Assembly: GCA_004555955.1 (NCBI GenBank) | Contig: SFJG01000101.1 | Location: 1-14,177 of the forward strand | Origin: Bacteroidales bacterium | GTDB taxonomy: Bacteria > Bacteroidota > Bacteroidia > Bacteroidales > Muribaculaceae | Reading direction: 5' to 3' | DNA length: 14,177 bases | In this document: positions 1-8,726 of the stretch, piece by piece | Layout of the letters: the number at the start of each line of letters is the position of its first letter | Numbering within the stretch: position 1 is the stretch's first letter | Program-made: the position numbers and the translations under genes | The notes under the pieces: generated by a model | What the model saw: only the letters and a program-made list of their open reading frames with translations | What the model was told of the DNA's origin: nothing | Databases searched by the model: none

Positions 1-1
1 C

Positions 2-355
2 GATTGCAGTCAAATAGAAGGCTTGGCATCAGTCGTAAAGCGAATCAACAACGATTATACATTCGATTCGTCGAAACTTAAAAATATTCAAAAACTTGAC
101 GGATATAACCCGTCGATTTTCTTCGATTGTCGAAGCTATATGAATCAACTCTGCAATGACGCCGCTCTGATGAATGCTTTCGACGTGCAACTCGGTAAAA
201 CAGTGCTCTATACGGCTTGTACACCACAACTCTATTCATCAAGCTTCGGCACATTCGACATTGAAGAATATTCCGGAATAACGATATCCGACCCAAGCGA
301 GCATCGTTGGGCATCGGAAAAGCAATCAACAGATTGGTATCAAGCAACGCATTAA
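2..355 (+). CDS. Clostripain-like cysteine peptidase (family C11), C-terminal part, 5' end outside window
   Basis: The reading frame is open from the first bases of the window and ends at TAA 353-355, so about 117 C-terminal residues are present. The sequence has the look of the end of the Bacteroidales clostripain-related family: a run with FFDCRSYMNQLC, then LGKTVLYTACTPQLYSS, then EYSGITISDPS and a final STDWYQATH. In this family the last part carries a similar 'SGI..S.PS ... W....WY.AT' pattern. The catalytic His and Cys of family C11 would lie upstream and cannot be checked. Family members are exported cysteine endopeptidases, often with Arg preference. The stop is only 2 nt from the start of the LRR protein gene, so the two are probably co-transcribed and perhaps translationally coupled. 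The family call is by pattern recognition on a fragment; another secreted peptidase with the same tail is possible. Confidence 0.75.
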   Translation, partial: DCSQIEGLASVVKRINNDYTFDSSKLKNIQKLDGYNPSIFFDCRSYMNQLCNDAALMNAFDVQLGKTVLYTACTPQLYSSSFGTFDIEEYSGITISDPSEHRWASEKQSTDWYQATH

Positions 356-357
356 AT

Positions 358-2076
358 ATGAATCGTAATATTTCTTTAAAAACAATTCTGACATTCTTGA
401 CGCTTTCGCTTTCAGTTACGTTGGCAAGGTCAGAAGATTTTATTGTTGATGGCATTTACTACAACATAATATCGCCTACCGAGGTCGAGGTAACCGGTGG
501 ACAAGGCGAAGTGTATAGCGGCTATGTCGTTATCCCCGAAAAGACGACCTATAATGACACGGAATACAGTGTGACGGCAATAGGAGCTTGGGCTATGAGC
601 GGTTGCTATCTTGTCGATAGCGTAAAATTGCCGGAAACGATAAATGTGATAAAAGAATGGGCGTTTACCAAATGTGAGGCAATGAAGAAAATCAATCTGC
701 CGGCAGCTATCTCGTCTATCGGTGATGCGGCTTTTGCCGGCTGTGAAGGTCTTAGGGATTTGCAACTTCCCGGCAACCTGCAATCGATAGGTGAACGCGC
801 ATTTTCAGAATCGGGGTTGCATCATTTGATTCTTCCCAATTCGTTGACATCCATTGGCGATATGGCATTCTCAGGCTGTCCGAATTTGACATATTTTACC
901 GTTTATGCCGAAAATCCCTGTTTTGCGACACCCGATGGCACATTGCTGAGTAAGGACGGAACAGTTTTGCTGGCATATCCGAATGCAAAGAATGCCGTCT
1001 ATACCACATATCCTACGGTGACGACAATCGGCGACCATGCTTTTGCCGGCTGTGAAAATCTAACAGAAATCACGCTGAGTAATAATGTTACTACAGTCGG
1101 ACTTGAAGCGTTTGCCAACTGCGAAGCACTGCAAACGGTGCAACTCGGCGACAATACGTCGACATTCAAGGAGCGCCCTTTCTATCATTGTACGGCAATT
1201 CGGAGTTTTCTTGTGTCGGAAAATAATCAGAACTTTTCGTCGGAAGATGGTATCCTCTTCGACAAGGATAAAACTATATTGATTCGTTTCCCGAACGCAT
1301 TTTCTTCATTCTATGTAACACCGCCTACGGTCAAGACCATTGCAACAGAGGCTTTTGCTTCTTGCGCCGATTTGAAAGAATTAGGATTGTCGCAAGTTGA
1401 AGAAATTGGCGATGCAGCGTTTGAACTTTGTTCGGGATTGCAGATTGTCTCATTCGAACATGGTTATTTAAAAAGAATTGGTGCTCGAGCCTTTAAAGAT
1501 TGCACATCGTTGGTGGGCATAACCTTACCAATTAGCCTCATCGAGATAGGCGACGATGCGTTTAACAATTGCTACGATATCGTTTCGCTCATTTTGCCTG
1601 AAGCGACAAAGTCGGTAGGAGAGAGGTGTTTCTACGGCAACTCTGGATTACAGGACTTCACTATAGGAGCCGGAGTTGAAAGTGTTGGCTCACAGGCATT
1701 CTACGGGTGCTCGAAGCTGCAAAAATTATATTGCAACATTCCTCAGCCAATCAGCATTGATGCCAATGTTTTTGAATATGTCGACAAGACAAATTGTCAA
1801 CTAATCGTACCGAACGAGAGCGTTGAACTGTATCGACAGGCTGACGTTTGGAGCGATTTTCTCAGCATACACGACGGCGGTGTCGGCAACGTCGGTGCAT
1901 CGAGTGTATCAGTTGCGGCGCACAATGGAGAGATACGCATTTCGGGTTGGCACGGCGTGGTGAAACTATACAGTCTGAGTGGAGCACTTCTTCAATCAAC
2001 CACAGCAGCAACAATTAATGCACCGCGCGGAGCATACCTCCTTCAAGCTGATAAAGTTTACAAAATCGTACTTTAA
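358..2076 (+). CDS. BspA-like leucine-rich-repeat secreted protein
   Basis: The product is 572 residues from ATG 358. I prefer this start to the in-frame ATG at 307 because it gives a clean signal peptide (MNRN, then a hydrophobic stretch to about residue 23, TLA/RSE) and follows the upstream stop by 2 nt. Residues about 28-70 (DFIVDGIYYNI ... YSGYVVIP) match the usual N-terminal section of BspA-type proteins. From about 72 to 510 there are repeats of the LRR_5 type, each with an 'IG..AF..C..L..I.LP' core (for example SIGDAAFAGCEGL, SIGDMAFSGCPNL, TIGDHAFAGCENL, EIGDDAFNNCYDI). Two insertions of the 'DGTLLSKDGT..L.AYPNA' type are present. The repeat region closes with LIVPNESVELYRQADVWSDF, a common BspA ending. 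Residues about 522-572 (RISGWHGVVKLYSLSG ... GAYLLQADKVYKIVL) resemble a C-terminal type IX secretion sorting domain. The likely role is a surface or secreted adhesion or binding protein; its ligand cannot be inferred. Confidence 0.92.
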   Translation: MNRNISLKTILTFLTLSLSVTLARSEDFIVDGIYYNIISPTEVEVTGGQGEVYSGYVVIPEKTTYNDTEYSVTAIGAWAMSGCYLVDSVKLPETINVIKEWAFTKCEAMKKINLPAAISSIGDAAFAGCEGLRDLQLPGNLQSIGERAFSESGLHHLILPNSLTSIGDMAFSGCPNLTYFTVYAENPCFATPDGTLLSKDGTVLLAYPNAKNAVYTTYPTVTTIGDHAFAGCENLTEITLSNNVTTVGLEAFANCEALQTVQLGDNTSTFKERPFYHCTAIRSFLVSENNQNFSSEDGILFDKDKTILIRFPNAFSSFYVTPPTVKTIATEAFASCADLKELGLSQVEEIGDAAFELCSGLQIVSFEHGYLKRIGARAFKDCTSLVGITLPISLIEIGDDAFNNCYDIVSLILPEATKSVGERCFYGNSGLQDFTIGAGVESVGSQAFYGCSKLQKLYCNIPQPISIDANVFEYVDKTNCQLIVPNESVELYRQADVWSDFLSIHDGGVGNVGASSVSVAAHNGEIRISGWHGVVKLYSLSGALLQSTTAATINAPRGAYLLQADKVYKIVL

Positions 2077-2192
2077 AATTGTAGAAAACGGCATTAAGCA
2101 AGGAAGACGGCAACGGTGTTGGCATCCGAGTCGAAACAGTATTCCTCGAAACGGTCGGCCAAAAAACGGATGTTCGAGATGTTGAAAAACGT
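2077..2192 (+). other. Short intergenic stretch with an open but unassigned frame
   Basis: Between the LRR gene and the terminator lie 116 nt with a coding-like texture on both strands. On the plus strand a frame stays open from 2098 into the terminator and to about 2250, and is rich in Lys and Arg (SSKRSAKKRMFEMLKNVKE). On the minus strand a frame reads NIRFLADRFEEYCFDSDANT and then stops. Neither has a convincing ATG start with a ribosome-binding site, and I recognise neither. It may be a gene remnant or chance. Confidence 0.3.
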
Positions 2193-2232
2193 AAAAGAGG
2201 TGCGTCACCGTGGCAGACGACGCACCTCTTTT
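2193..2232. terminator. Bidirectional intrinsic terminator between convergent genes
   Basis: A perfect 14-bp inverted repeat, AAAAGAGGTGCGTC at 2193-2206 and GACGCACCTCTTTT at 2219-2232, has a 12-nt loop. Each arm ends in a run of A on one strand and T on the other, and more T follows at 2237-2241. It lies between the plus-strand LRR gene (stop 2076) and the minus-strand amylase (stop 2247), so it can end transcripts from both sides. Confidence 0.93.
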
Positions 2233-2246
2233 ATGCTTTTTATATA

Positions 2247-3659
2247 TTAATAAATAATGTATGACTTTTCGGGAGCAAGTTTCGCAGTTAGTTTGCCTTT
2301 CTTTGCGGTGAACTTATCGCCGTAGACAACGTCTTTGTATTTTTTATCAGCAAGCGCTGTTTCGACATTAATCTCTTGAGTCTCGGTAGAAAGATTAACA
2401 ATAGCTACGCCTTTGTTGCCACGAGCGATAACCACAACCTTGCCATCGTTCAAAATGCTAACCTTTTCGAATTCACCATTCATTGCTTTGCGGAATTTGT
2501 TGACAGCAACAACTTCGGGATGCTTGAATTCGTCGTTGCCTTTGGCGCCCATAAGGTTGTTGCCCCAGATGTTCTCGGGAGTTCTACCGTCGGGACGAGA
2601 GTAGAACAAAGGGATTCCGTTTTGGCGAGCAGTGATAATCACCCAACCAAGGCGAACTTGTGTATCTGTCAGGCTTGCCGACTCGTTAGCGTTGCAATAG
2701 GTGTCGTGCGACTCAACCCACGTTGTGAGTTTCGCAGGGCATACGGAGTGTTGCCAATTAGTAACTTGGTCGAGATTGGCTGTGCGAGTTTCCAAAATGT
2801 GACGAATAGCACCGCCGTAATTGCTTGCGCACATGCCGAAATACTGTCCGTATTCTTCCTCTTTGACGTTGCGGTCTTGCAAAACTTCACCATAGATGAA
2901 GAGACTGTCTTTATTGGCAAGGGTAAGCCCTTTGACCGGCTTTCTGCCCATAGCAACATCCCAAAAGTCGTTTTGCTTCGATTTTGCATCGAGAGGGTCG
3001 GAGGGCAATCCGATATGTTTTGCCGTGTCGTAGCGGAAGCCGTTTGCGCCACAAGCAATAAGGTCGTTAACGTAAAGCATGAAATAGTGTTGGAAATCCG
3101 GATTTTCCGTATTTACGTCAGGAAGTCCGCCGACACCGCCGGTTGTGCAATCCCAACGGTCGTTATAGTCTTTAATCGGGTTCAATCCGTTGGCATGGTA
3201 CAAATTTTCGCGACCACCCACAGCTTTAATGAAATCTTCGGCAACGGCGGTAGTGTCGAAGCCGGTATGATTAGGCAATACGTCGACGAGCACCTTTACG
3301 CCATTCTTCTTTGCTTCGGCGCACATAGCAATAAATTCATCACGAGTACCGAGTTGATAGTTGCCGATTTTCCAATCGCAAGGTTGATAGTGGTAATACC
3401 ACTTTCCGTGGCCAAAGATTTGCATACCGCCATCTTCGCCAACGAAACATGTGTTGGCAGGAGAGGTCTGAACATAGGTGTAACCCGCAGCGGCAATGTC
3501 TTTCATATTTTCTTTGATGGTGTTAAACGACCAGCACCAAGCATGGAGGATGGTTGCATCGTTGGTAACACGCGGTTTGCAGCACTTTTCTTGTGCCTTT
3601 ACTGCAAATGCAAATAGCAACGCTACTGCAGCAACAATTGAATAAAATAAGATTCTCAT
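2247..3659 (-). CDS. Exported alpha-amylase, glycoside hydrolase family 13
   Basis: A 470-residue protein with an N-terminal signal peptide (MRILFYSIVAAVALLFAFAVKA, cleavage near residues 22-23). The four GH13 regions are readable: region I DVLPNH (126-131); region II GFRYDTAKH (207-215) with the nucleophile at D211; region III GEVL (257-260) with the acid/base E258; region IV WVESHDT (314-320) with the transition-state stabiliser at D319. GLPDVNTENP (178-187) corresponds to region V. All three catalytic carboxylates are therefore present. A C-terminal beta domain follows from about residue 395. The enzyme should hydrolyse alpha-1,4-glucans outside the cytoplasm, in periplasm or outside the cell. 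It has no lipobox at the signal-peptide end, no visible starch-binding module, and no SusC/SusD-like gene beside it here. Eleven cysteines after the signal peptide is a lot for a periplasmic amylase. No Shine-Dalgarno is seen; the leader is A/T-rich, normal for the phylum. Confidence 0.93.
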   Translation of the reverse strand: MRILFYSIVAAVALLFAFAVKAQEKCCKPRVTNDATILHAWCWSFNTIKENMKDIAAAGYTYVQTSPANTCFVGEDGGMQIFGHGKWYYHYQPCDWKIGNYQLGTRDEFIAMCAEAKKNGVKVLVDVLPNHTGFDTTAVAEDFIKAVGGRENLYHANGLNPIKDYNDRWDCTTGGVGGLPDVNTENPDFQHYFMLYVNDLIACGANGFRYDTAKHIGLPSDPLDAKSKQNDFWDVAMGRKPVKGLTLANKDSLFIYGEVLQDRNVKEEEYGQYFGMCASNYGGAIRHILETRTANLDQVTNWQHSVCPAKLTTWVESHDTYCNANESASLTDTQVRLGWVIITARQNGIPLFYSRPDGRTPENIWGNNLMGAKGNDEFKHPEVVAVNKFRKAMNGEFEKVSILNDGKVVVIARGNKGVAIVNLSTETQEINVETALADKKYKDVVYGDKFTAKKGKLTAKLAPEKSYIIY

Positions 3660-3695
3660 AAACTATTGAAATTTTCTTAATTAAGGTTCTTTTTG

Positions 3696-3727
3696 CAAAT
3701 GTAATTATTTTCAAAAACAAAAGCAAA
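3696..3727 (-). promoter_or_regulatory. Bacteroidota-type promoter for the amylase gene
   Basis: Read on the minus strand, TTTG (complement of CAAA 3724-3727) is followed after 20 nt by TACATTTG (complement of CAAATGTA 3696-3703). This fits the consensus TTTG-N19-21-TAnnTTTG exactly. Transcription would start near 3690, giving a leader of about 30 nt to the ATG at 3659. Confidence 0.75.
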
Positions 3728-3859
3728 CAAGCTCCATATTACGGGTATTACATTGATGTTGTAAAAATGATTAGAGTAATTGGCTTTAGGTTGCAAAATG
3801 ATATTATTTTGCCAAATTTATAACAAAATGTGTGGTTTTTGAAATTTTTTGTAGAAATA

Positions 3860-3891
3860 TTTGCATTCTTCATAAGTTGTGTTTATCTTTG
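3860..3891 (+). promoter_or_regulatory. Bacteroidota-type promoter for the dapF-glnN-purF operon
   Basis: TTTG at 3860-3863 and TATCTTTG at 3884-3891 are separated by 20 nt, a full match to TTTG-N19-21-TAnnTTTG. The expected start is near 3897-3900, about 20 nt before the dapF start. No comparable promoter is seen in the short gaps downstream, so dapF, glnN and the purF-like gene may share this one. Confidence 0.8.
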
Positions 3892-3919
3892 CAGTGCGAA
3901 AGCAATTAAAGGAATGAAT

Positions 3920-4753
3920 ATGAAAGAAATGAGGTTCACAAAGATGCATGGTGCCGGTAACGATTACATATATATAAATTGTATGGATTCGTGCCCTGAA
4001 GATTTGGGGAAGTTGTCGGAGCGACTGAGTGACCGTCATAAAGGAATTGGTTCAGACGGGCTGGTTGCCATATTGCCATCCACCGTTGCAGACTTCCGGA
4101 TGCGAATGTTTAATGCAGACGGTTCTGAGGGTCGGATGTGCGGCAATGCTTCGCGATGCATCGCAAAGTATGTTTACGAAAAAGGGCTGACAGACAAGGA
4201 GGAGATAACTCTTGAAACCCTGTCGGGTATAAAAGTGCTTCGCTTGAAAGTCGTTGAAGGTGAAGTTGTTTCGGTAACTGTCGATATGGGAGAGCCTGTT
4301 TTAGAGCCGTCATTGATTCCGGTAAAGAGCGATAGTATAAAGAATATAGTTGTAACCGCTTGCGGAGCTGATTATAGCCTGACAGCCGTTTCGATGGGCA
4401 ATCCGCACGGAGTGATTTTCTGCGACAATCCTGCAACTATCGATATTCATTCTATAGGTAAAGAGATTGAGGTAAATCCCATATTCCCGGAGCGAGCCAA
4501 CATAGAATTTGCAAGCGTTGTTGGTAGCGAAGAGCTAAAAATGCGAGTGTGGGAGCGCGGAAGCGGCGAAACGATGGCGTGCGGCACGGGAGCCTGTGCA
4601 ACACTGGTAGCCGGAGTACTCAACGGAAAATGTTCGCGCAAAGCGGTAATCCATCTACTTGGAGGCGATTTGAGCATCGAATGGGCGGCAGACAATCACG
4701 TCTACATGACCGGACCTGCAGAGATTGCGTTCGAAGGGGTAGTAAAAATTTGA
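3920..4753 (+). CDS. dapF: Diaminopimelate epimerase
   Basis: A 277-residue cytoplasmic enzyme that converts LL- to meso-diaminopimelate for lysine and peptidoglycan synthesis, without cofactor. The normal family N-terminus is present (FTKMHGAGNDYIYI, residues 6-19). The two catalytic cysteines are visible: C74 in NADGSEGRMCGNASRC and C221 in GSGETMACGTGACAT. SMGNPHGVIF (158-167) and the substrate-binding ERANIEF (191-197) are also conserved. Length is typical. I chose ATG 3920 because AAAGGA ends 7 nt upstream at a good ribosome-binding distance; ATG 3914 and ATG 3929 are in-frame alternatives, and the longer frame back to 3830 would overlap the promoter. It is the first gene of the apparent operon, 33 nt before glnN. 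All key residues are intact. Confidence 0.96.
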   Translation: MKEMRFTKMHGAGNDYIYINCMDSCPEDLGKLSERLSDRHKGIGSDGLVAILPSTVADFRMRMFNADGSEGRMCGNASRCIAKYVYEKGLTDKEEITLETLSGIKVLRLKVVEGEVVSVTVDMGEPVLEPSLIPVKSDSIKNIVVTACGADYSLTAVSMGNPHGVIFCDNPATIDIHSIGKEIEVNPIFPERANIEFASVVGSEELKMRVWERGSGETMACGTGACATLVAGVLNGKCSRKAVIHLLGGDLSIEWAADNHVYMTGPAEIAFEGVVKI

Positions 4754-4786
4754 ATTAATAGAGTATAAACATATAGTGTCAAAATT

Positions 4787-6973
4787 ATGTCAACATTAAG
4801 ATTTAAAGTTGTAGAAGAAGCATACGGCAGAAAGGCCGTGGCAGTTGACATTCCCAAAGACCGTCCGTCGGACTATTTCGGAATGTATGTGTTCAATAGA
4901 ACGCAAATGTATCGCTATCTCGACCACAAGACATATGATGCCTTGGTAGATGCAATCGACAACAAGAAGTCGCTAAGCCGCGAATTGGCAAACAACGTGG
5001 CAAAAGGCATGAAAGTGTGGGCAATGGATAACGGTGCACGTCACTATTCACACTGGTTCCACCCGTTGACCGACGGAACAGCAGAGAAGCATGATGGATT
5101 TATCGAACACGATGGGAAAGGCGGAGTGATAGAAGAATTCGACGGAAAACTATTGGTACAACAAGAGCCTGACGCATCAAGCTTCCCTAATGGTGGCATT
5201 CGAAATACGTTTGAAGCCCGCGGCTATTCTGCATGGGACATATCGTCGCCGGCATTTATCATCGACCACACCTTGTGTATACCGACAATCTTCATTGCCT
5301 ATACCGGTGAGTCGCTCGACTACAAAACGCCGTTGTTGCGTGCTCTGAATGCAGTAGACAAGGCAGGTACGGCAGTTGCTCAATTCTTCGACGAGAACGT
5401 TAAGCACGTCATTTCTTATCTCGGTTGGGAGCAAGAATATTTCTTGGTCGACAAAGCATTGTATGCCGCTCGTCCCGATTTGGTCATGACAGGTCGTACG
5501 CTGATGGGGCACGAAAGTGCAAAGAACCAACAGTTGGAAGACCATTATTTCGGTTCGATTCCGTCGCGTGTAGAGGCATTTATGCTCGACTTGGAAATTG
5601 AATGTCACAAACTCGGCATTCCCGCCAAGACTCGTCATAACGAGGTGGCACCCAACCAATTCGAACTTGCACCTATTTTCGAAGAAACCAACCTTGCTAA
5701 CGACCACAACCTTCTGTTGATGTCGCTGATTGCAGAGGTGGCAAACAAGCACAACTTCCAAGTGTTGCTTCACGAGAAACCGTTTGCCGGAGTAAATGGT
5801 TCGGGTAAGCACAATAACTGGAGTCTTGGAACCGATACCGGTGCAATGCTCTTCTCGCCCGGTAAAACGCCGAAAGACAACCTTCAATTTATGACATTCC
5901 TGGCAAACGTTATGGCAGCTGTAAACAAGCATAACGGATTGCTTAAAGCATCTATTTCGTCGGCAACCAACGAGCACCGTTTGGGTGCGAACGAGGCACC
6001 GCCTGCAATTATATCAATGTTCTTGGGCCGCCAGGTTTCAGAAGTAATTGAGAAGCTCATCAGCACCGACGACGATACAATCAACTTTGCAAGCAAGGAA
6101 GGTCTGAAACTAAAGAATGTAACACAAATTCCCGAACTACTCGTCGACAATACCGACCGTAACCGCACATCGCCGTTCGCCTTTACCGGCAACCGTTTTG
6201 AGTTCCGCGCTATCGGTTCGTCAGCCAACTGTGCTTCCGCAATGATTGCCCTAAATGCTGTAGTTGCCGACCAGTTGTTCTCATTCAAAGCAAACGTCGA
6301 TGCCAAGATAGCAGCCGGCGAAATCAAAGAAAAAGCAATCATCGAAGAGGTTCGCAAGTTGTTTATCGAAAATCAGCAAATCCATTTCGACGGCAACGGT
6401 TATAGCGACGAATGGAAAGAAGAGGCAGCACGTCGTGGTCTTGACTGCGAGGCTTCCGTTCCAAAGATTTTCGATGCATACACAACTCCCGAAAGCATTG
6501 ACTTGTTTAAACGCATTGGCGTGTTTACCGAAGTTGAGTTGGTAGCTCGCAACGAGGTGAAATGGGAAATCTATGCTAAGAAGCTGCAAATCGAATCACG
6601 CGTGCTCGGCGACTTGGCTATGAACCATGTGATTCCGGTTGCAACCCGTTATCAATCGCTTTTGCTCGACAATGTGATGAAAATCAAAGAAATCTTCGGA
6701 AGCGACGACGACCAAATGGCAGAACAAGAAAAAGAGACAATTCGTCGCATAGCATCGCATATGGTAGCCATTAAGGAAGGCGTAATCAAGATGGTTAACG
6801 ACCGCAAATCGGCAAATGTGCTCGAGAGCGAACGCGAAAAAGCAATTGCTTATCACGACATAATTAAGCCCGATATGGACAACATTCGTTATCATATCGA
6901 CAAACTTGAGCTGATGGTCGACAACGAAATGTGGCCGTTGCCCAAATATCGCGAACTGCTTTTTATCAGATAA
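4787..6973 (+). CDS. glnN: Glutamine synthetase type III
   Basis: A 728-residue protein, the usual size of the GSIII class first known from Bacteroides fragilis (about 729) and much longer than GSI or GSII. It makes glutamine from glutamate, ammonium and ATP in the cytoplasm, as a large oligomer. Visible signatures in order: ARHYSHWFHPLT (84-95, the GSIII-specific N-terminal motif), RGYSAWD (145-151), GWEQEYFLVD (213-222), RHNEVAPNQFELAP (283-296), NGSGKHNNWSLGT (337-349), EHRLGANEAPPAIIS (396-410) and NRTSPFAFTGNRFEFRAIG (459-477). The Glu residues of these motifs are metal and substrate ligands in the family. The long C-terminal helical extension after about residue 560 is also typical. No Shine-Dalgarno is apparent. 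It sits 33 nt after dapF and 13 nt before the purF-like gene, so co-transcription is likely. It would supply the glutamine that an intact amidophosphoribosyltransferase downstream would consume. Confidence 0.97.
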   Translation: MSTLRFKVVEEAYGRKAVAVDIPKDRPSDYFGMYVFNRTQMYRYLDHKTYDALVDAIDNKKSLSRELANNVAKGMKVWAMDNGARHYSHWFHPLTDGTAEKHDGFIEHDGKGGVIEEFDGKLLVQQEPDASSFPNGGIRNTFEARGYSAWDISSPAFIIDHTLCIPTIFIAYTGESLDYKTPLLRALNAVDKAGTAVAQFFDENVKHVISYLGWEQEYFLVDKALYAARPDLVMTGRTLMGHESAKNQQLEDHYFGSIPSRVEAFMLDLEIECHKLGIPAKTRHNEVAPNQFELAPIFEETNLANDHNLLLMSLIAEVANKHNFQVLLHEKPFAGVNGSGKHNNWSLGTDTGAMLFSPGKTPKDNLQFMTFLANVMAAVNKHNGLLKASISSATNEHRLGANEAPPAIISMFLGRQVSEVIEKLISTDDDTINFASKEGLKLKNVTQIPELLVDNTDRNRTSPFAFTGNRFEFRAIGSSANCASAMIALNAVVADQLFSFKANVDAKIAAGEIKEKAIIEEVRKLFIENQQIHFDGNGYSDEWKEEAARRGLDCEASVPKIFDAYTTPESIDLFKRIGVFTEVELVARNEVKWEIYAKKLQIESRVLGDLAMNHVIPVATRYQSLLLDNVMKIKEIFGSDDDQMAEQEKETIRRIASHMVAIKEGVIKMVNDRKSANVLESEREKAIAYHDIIKPDMDNIRYHIDKLELMVDNEMWPLPKYRELLFIR

Positions 6974-6986
6974 CAAAATTTGTCAG

Positions 6987-8721
6987 ATGGAACAAATAAA
7001 GCATCGGTTGTGTAAAGCTTGGCGTTTCGCCCGGCAAAGAGTATATCAACCGTGAGCGAGCTCTTGGCAACAACGCCATTCAAGAAATTTTCGACAAAGT
7101 CAATCACGAAATAGATTCGGCTCAAACGTCAGGAATCAACATCGTAGATACCCCATATATAGGCGAACTATATATGGGGCATTTGCGTTATAGCACAACC
7201 GGACGGTCGGGGATGTCGTATGTTCACCCGTTTTTGCGACGAAACAATTGGCGGTCGCGCAATTTGCTCCTTTGCGGGAATTTCAACATGACAAATGTTG
7301 ACCAAATCTTCAACAAGGTAGTTGAGCAGGGACAGCACCCCAGAATCTATTCCGACACGTTTATGATACTTGAACAACTTGGTCATGCTTTGGATTGCGA
7401 ACACGACAGGTTGTTCAATTTGTATAAGGACGGAAACCTTCCAGGCAACGAATTGGCAAAGAAGATTGAAGACAATTTGTCGATTCCGAACATACTGGCA
7501 GACAATGCCTCGCTGTGGGATGGTGGATTTGTGATTTGTGGAATCGTAGGCTCCGGTGATATGTTTGCCATACGAGACAAAAACGGTATTCGCCCTGCAT
7601 TCTATTACCAAGACGATGAAATTGTGGTCGTTGCCTCGGAACGCCCTGTAATTCAAACGGTGATGAATGTTACGGTCGACCAAGTCAAGGAATTAAAACC
7701 GGGAACAGCTATCGTTGTTACGAAAAACGGCGAAGTTAAATTTGACGACATCCTTGGAGAAGGTGTCAATCAAAGATGCTCGTTCGAACGAATCTACTTT
7801 TCGCGTGGCAGCGACTGCGACATCTACCAAGAGCGAAAACGTCTTGGCGCCAATGTGGCTGCCGACGTGATGCACGCAGTGGACAATGATTTGGACAATA
7901 CAGTATTATCGTTTATCCCGAATACGGCAGAAGTTGCATTCTACGGACTTCTTGACGGACTGGAAAATTTCCTGACTCGTGCTAAAGTCAATGCTATCAA
8001 AGAATTGAATCCCAAAGCAGCCGACTATGACGCACAACTTCTGAAAATCGTGTCGAAACGCGTCAATTGCGAAAAAATAGCAATCAAAGACATTAAACTG
8101 CGAACATTTATTGCCGACGGGTCGGCACGCAACGATTTGGCTGCCCACGTCTATGATGTGACATATGGAGTTGTCAAGCCGACCGACAACCTTGTTGTTA
8201 TCGACGACAGCATTGTGCGAGGAACAACACTCAAGCAGTCAATCATACGAATGCTGGACAGGCTGAACCCTAAAAAGATAGTCATTGTGTCGTCGTCACC
8301 ACAGGTACGTTATCCCGACTGCTATGGCATCGATATGTCGCGAATGAGCGAGTTCATCGCGTTTCGTGCAGCAATCTCGTTGCTGAAAGAGCGTGGCATG
8401 CAATCGACCATTGACAACGTCTACCAAGACTGTCTGTGCCAGTTGAAGAAGCCGATTGACGAAATGACGAATGCCGTGAAAGGCATATATGCGCCTTTTA
8501 CGGACCAAGATATTTCCGACCATATGGCGGTTATGCTCAAACCTGAAGATACTCGTGCCGAGATTGAGATAGTTTTTCAAAGTTTGGAAGGGATGCATCA
8601 GGCTATACCGACGTGCCCCGGCGATTGGTATTTTTCGGGTAATTACCCGACTCCGGGAGGTAACCGACTTGTCAATCAGGCTTTTGTGAACTATTACGAA
8701 GGAAATATTGATAGGCGATAA
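6987..8721 (+). pseudogene. purF: Amidophosphoribosyltransferase-like gene with N-terminal deletion and frame disruption
   Basis: An intact version would convert PRPP and glutamine to 5-phosphoribosylamine, the first step of purine synthesis. ATG 6987 begins MEQIKH, as I recall Bacteroidales homologues beginning (MEQ.KHECG), but this frame stops at TGA 7053-7055. The body is in the next frame: from about 7006 it reads GCVKLGVSPGKEYINRERALG and runs open to 8721. No ATG, GTG or TTG precedes 7174 in that frame. About 45-50 codons that should separate the two pieces are missing, including the N-terminal Ntn nucleophile Cys and the RGQ(E/D)GAG motif. The remaining glutaminase part is recognisable (GHLRYSTTG, IRDKNGIRP), and the phosphoribosyltransferase part is whole, with the PRPP loop VVIDDSIVRGTT at 8194-8229 and SPQVRYPDCYGIDMSRM after it. 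A protein from ATG 7174 (515 residues) would lack glutamine-dependent activity. An assembly error at the junction is possible. Confidence 0.87.
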
Positions 8722-8726
8722 GCAAG

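Noticed and set aside
2376..3617. A 413-codon open frame on the plus strand opposite the amylase
   Set aside because: The minus-strand frame has a signal peptide and all GH13 catalytic motifs; the plus-strand translation resembles nothing and is a shadow of biased codon use.
5177..5977. A 266-codon open frame on the minus strand inside glnN
   Set aside because: It lies opposite the conserved glutamine synthetase core, is Cys/Arg/Val-rich without domains, and is an antisense shadow.
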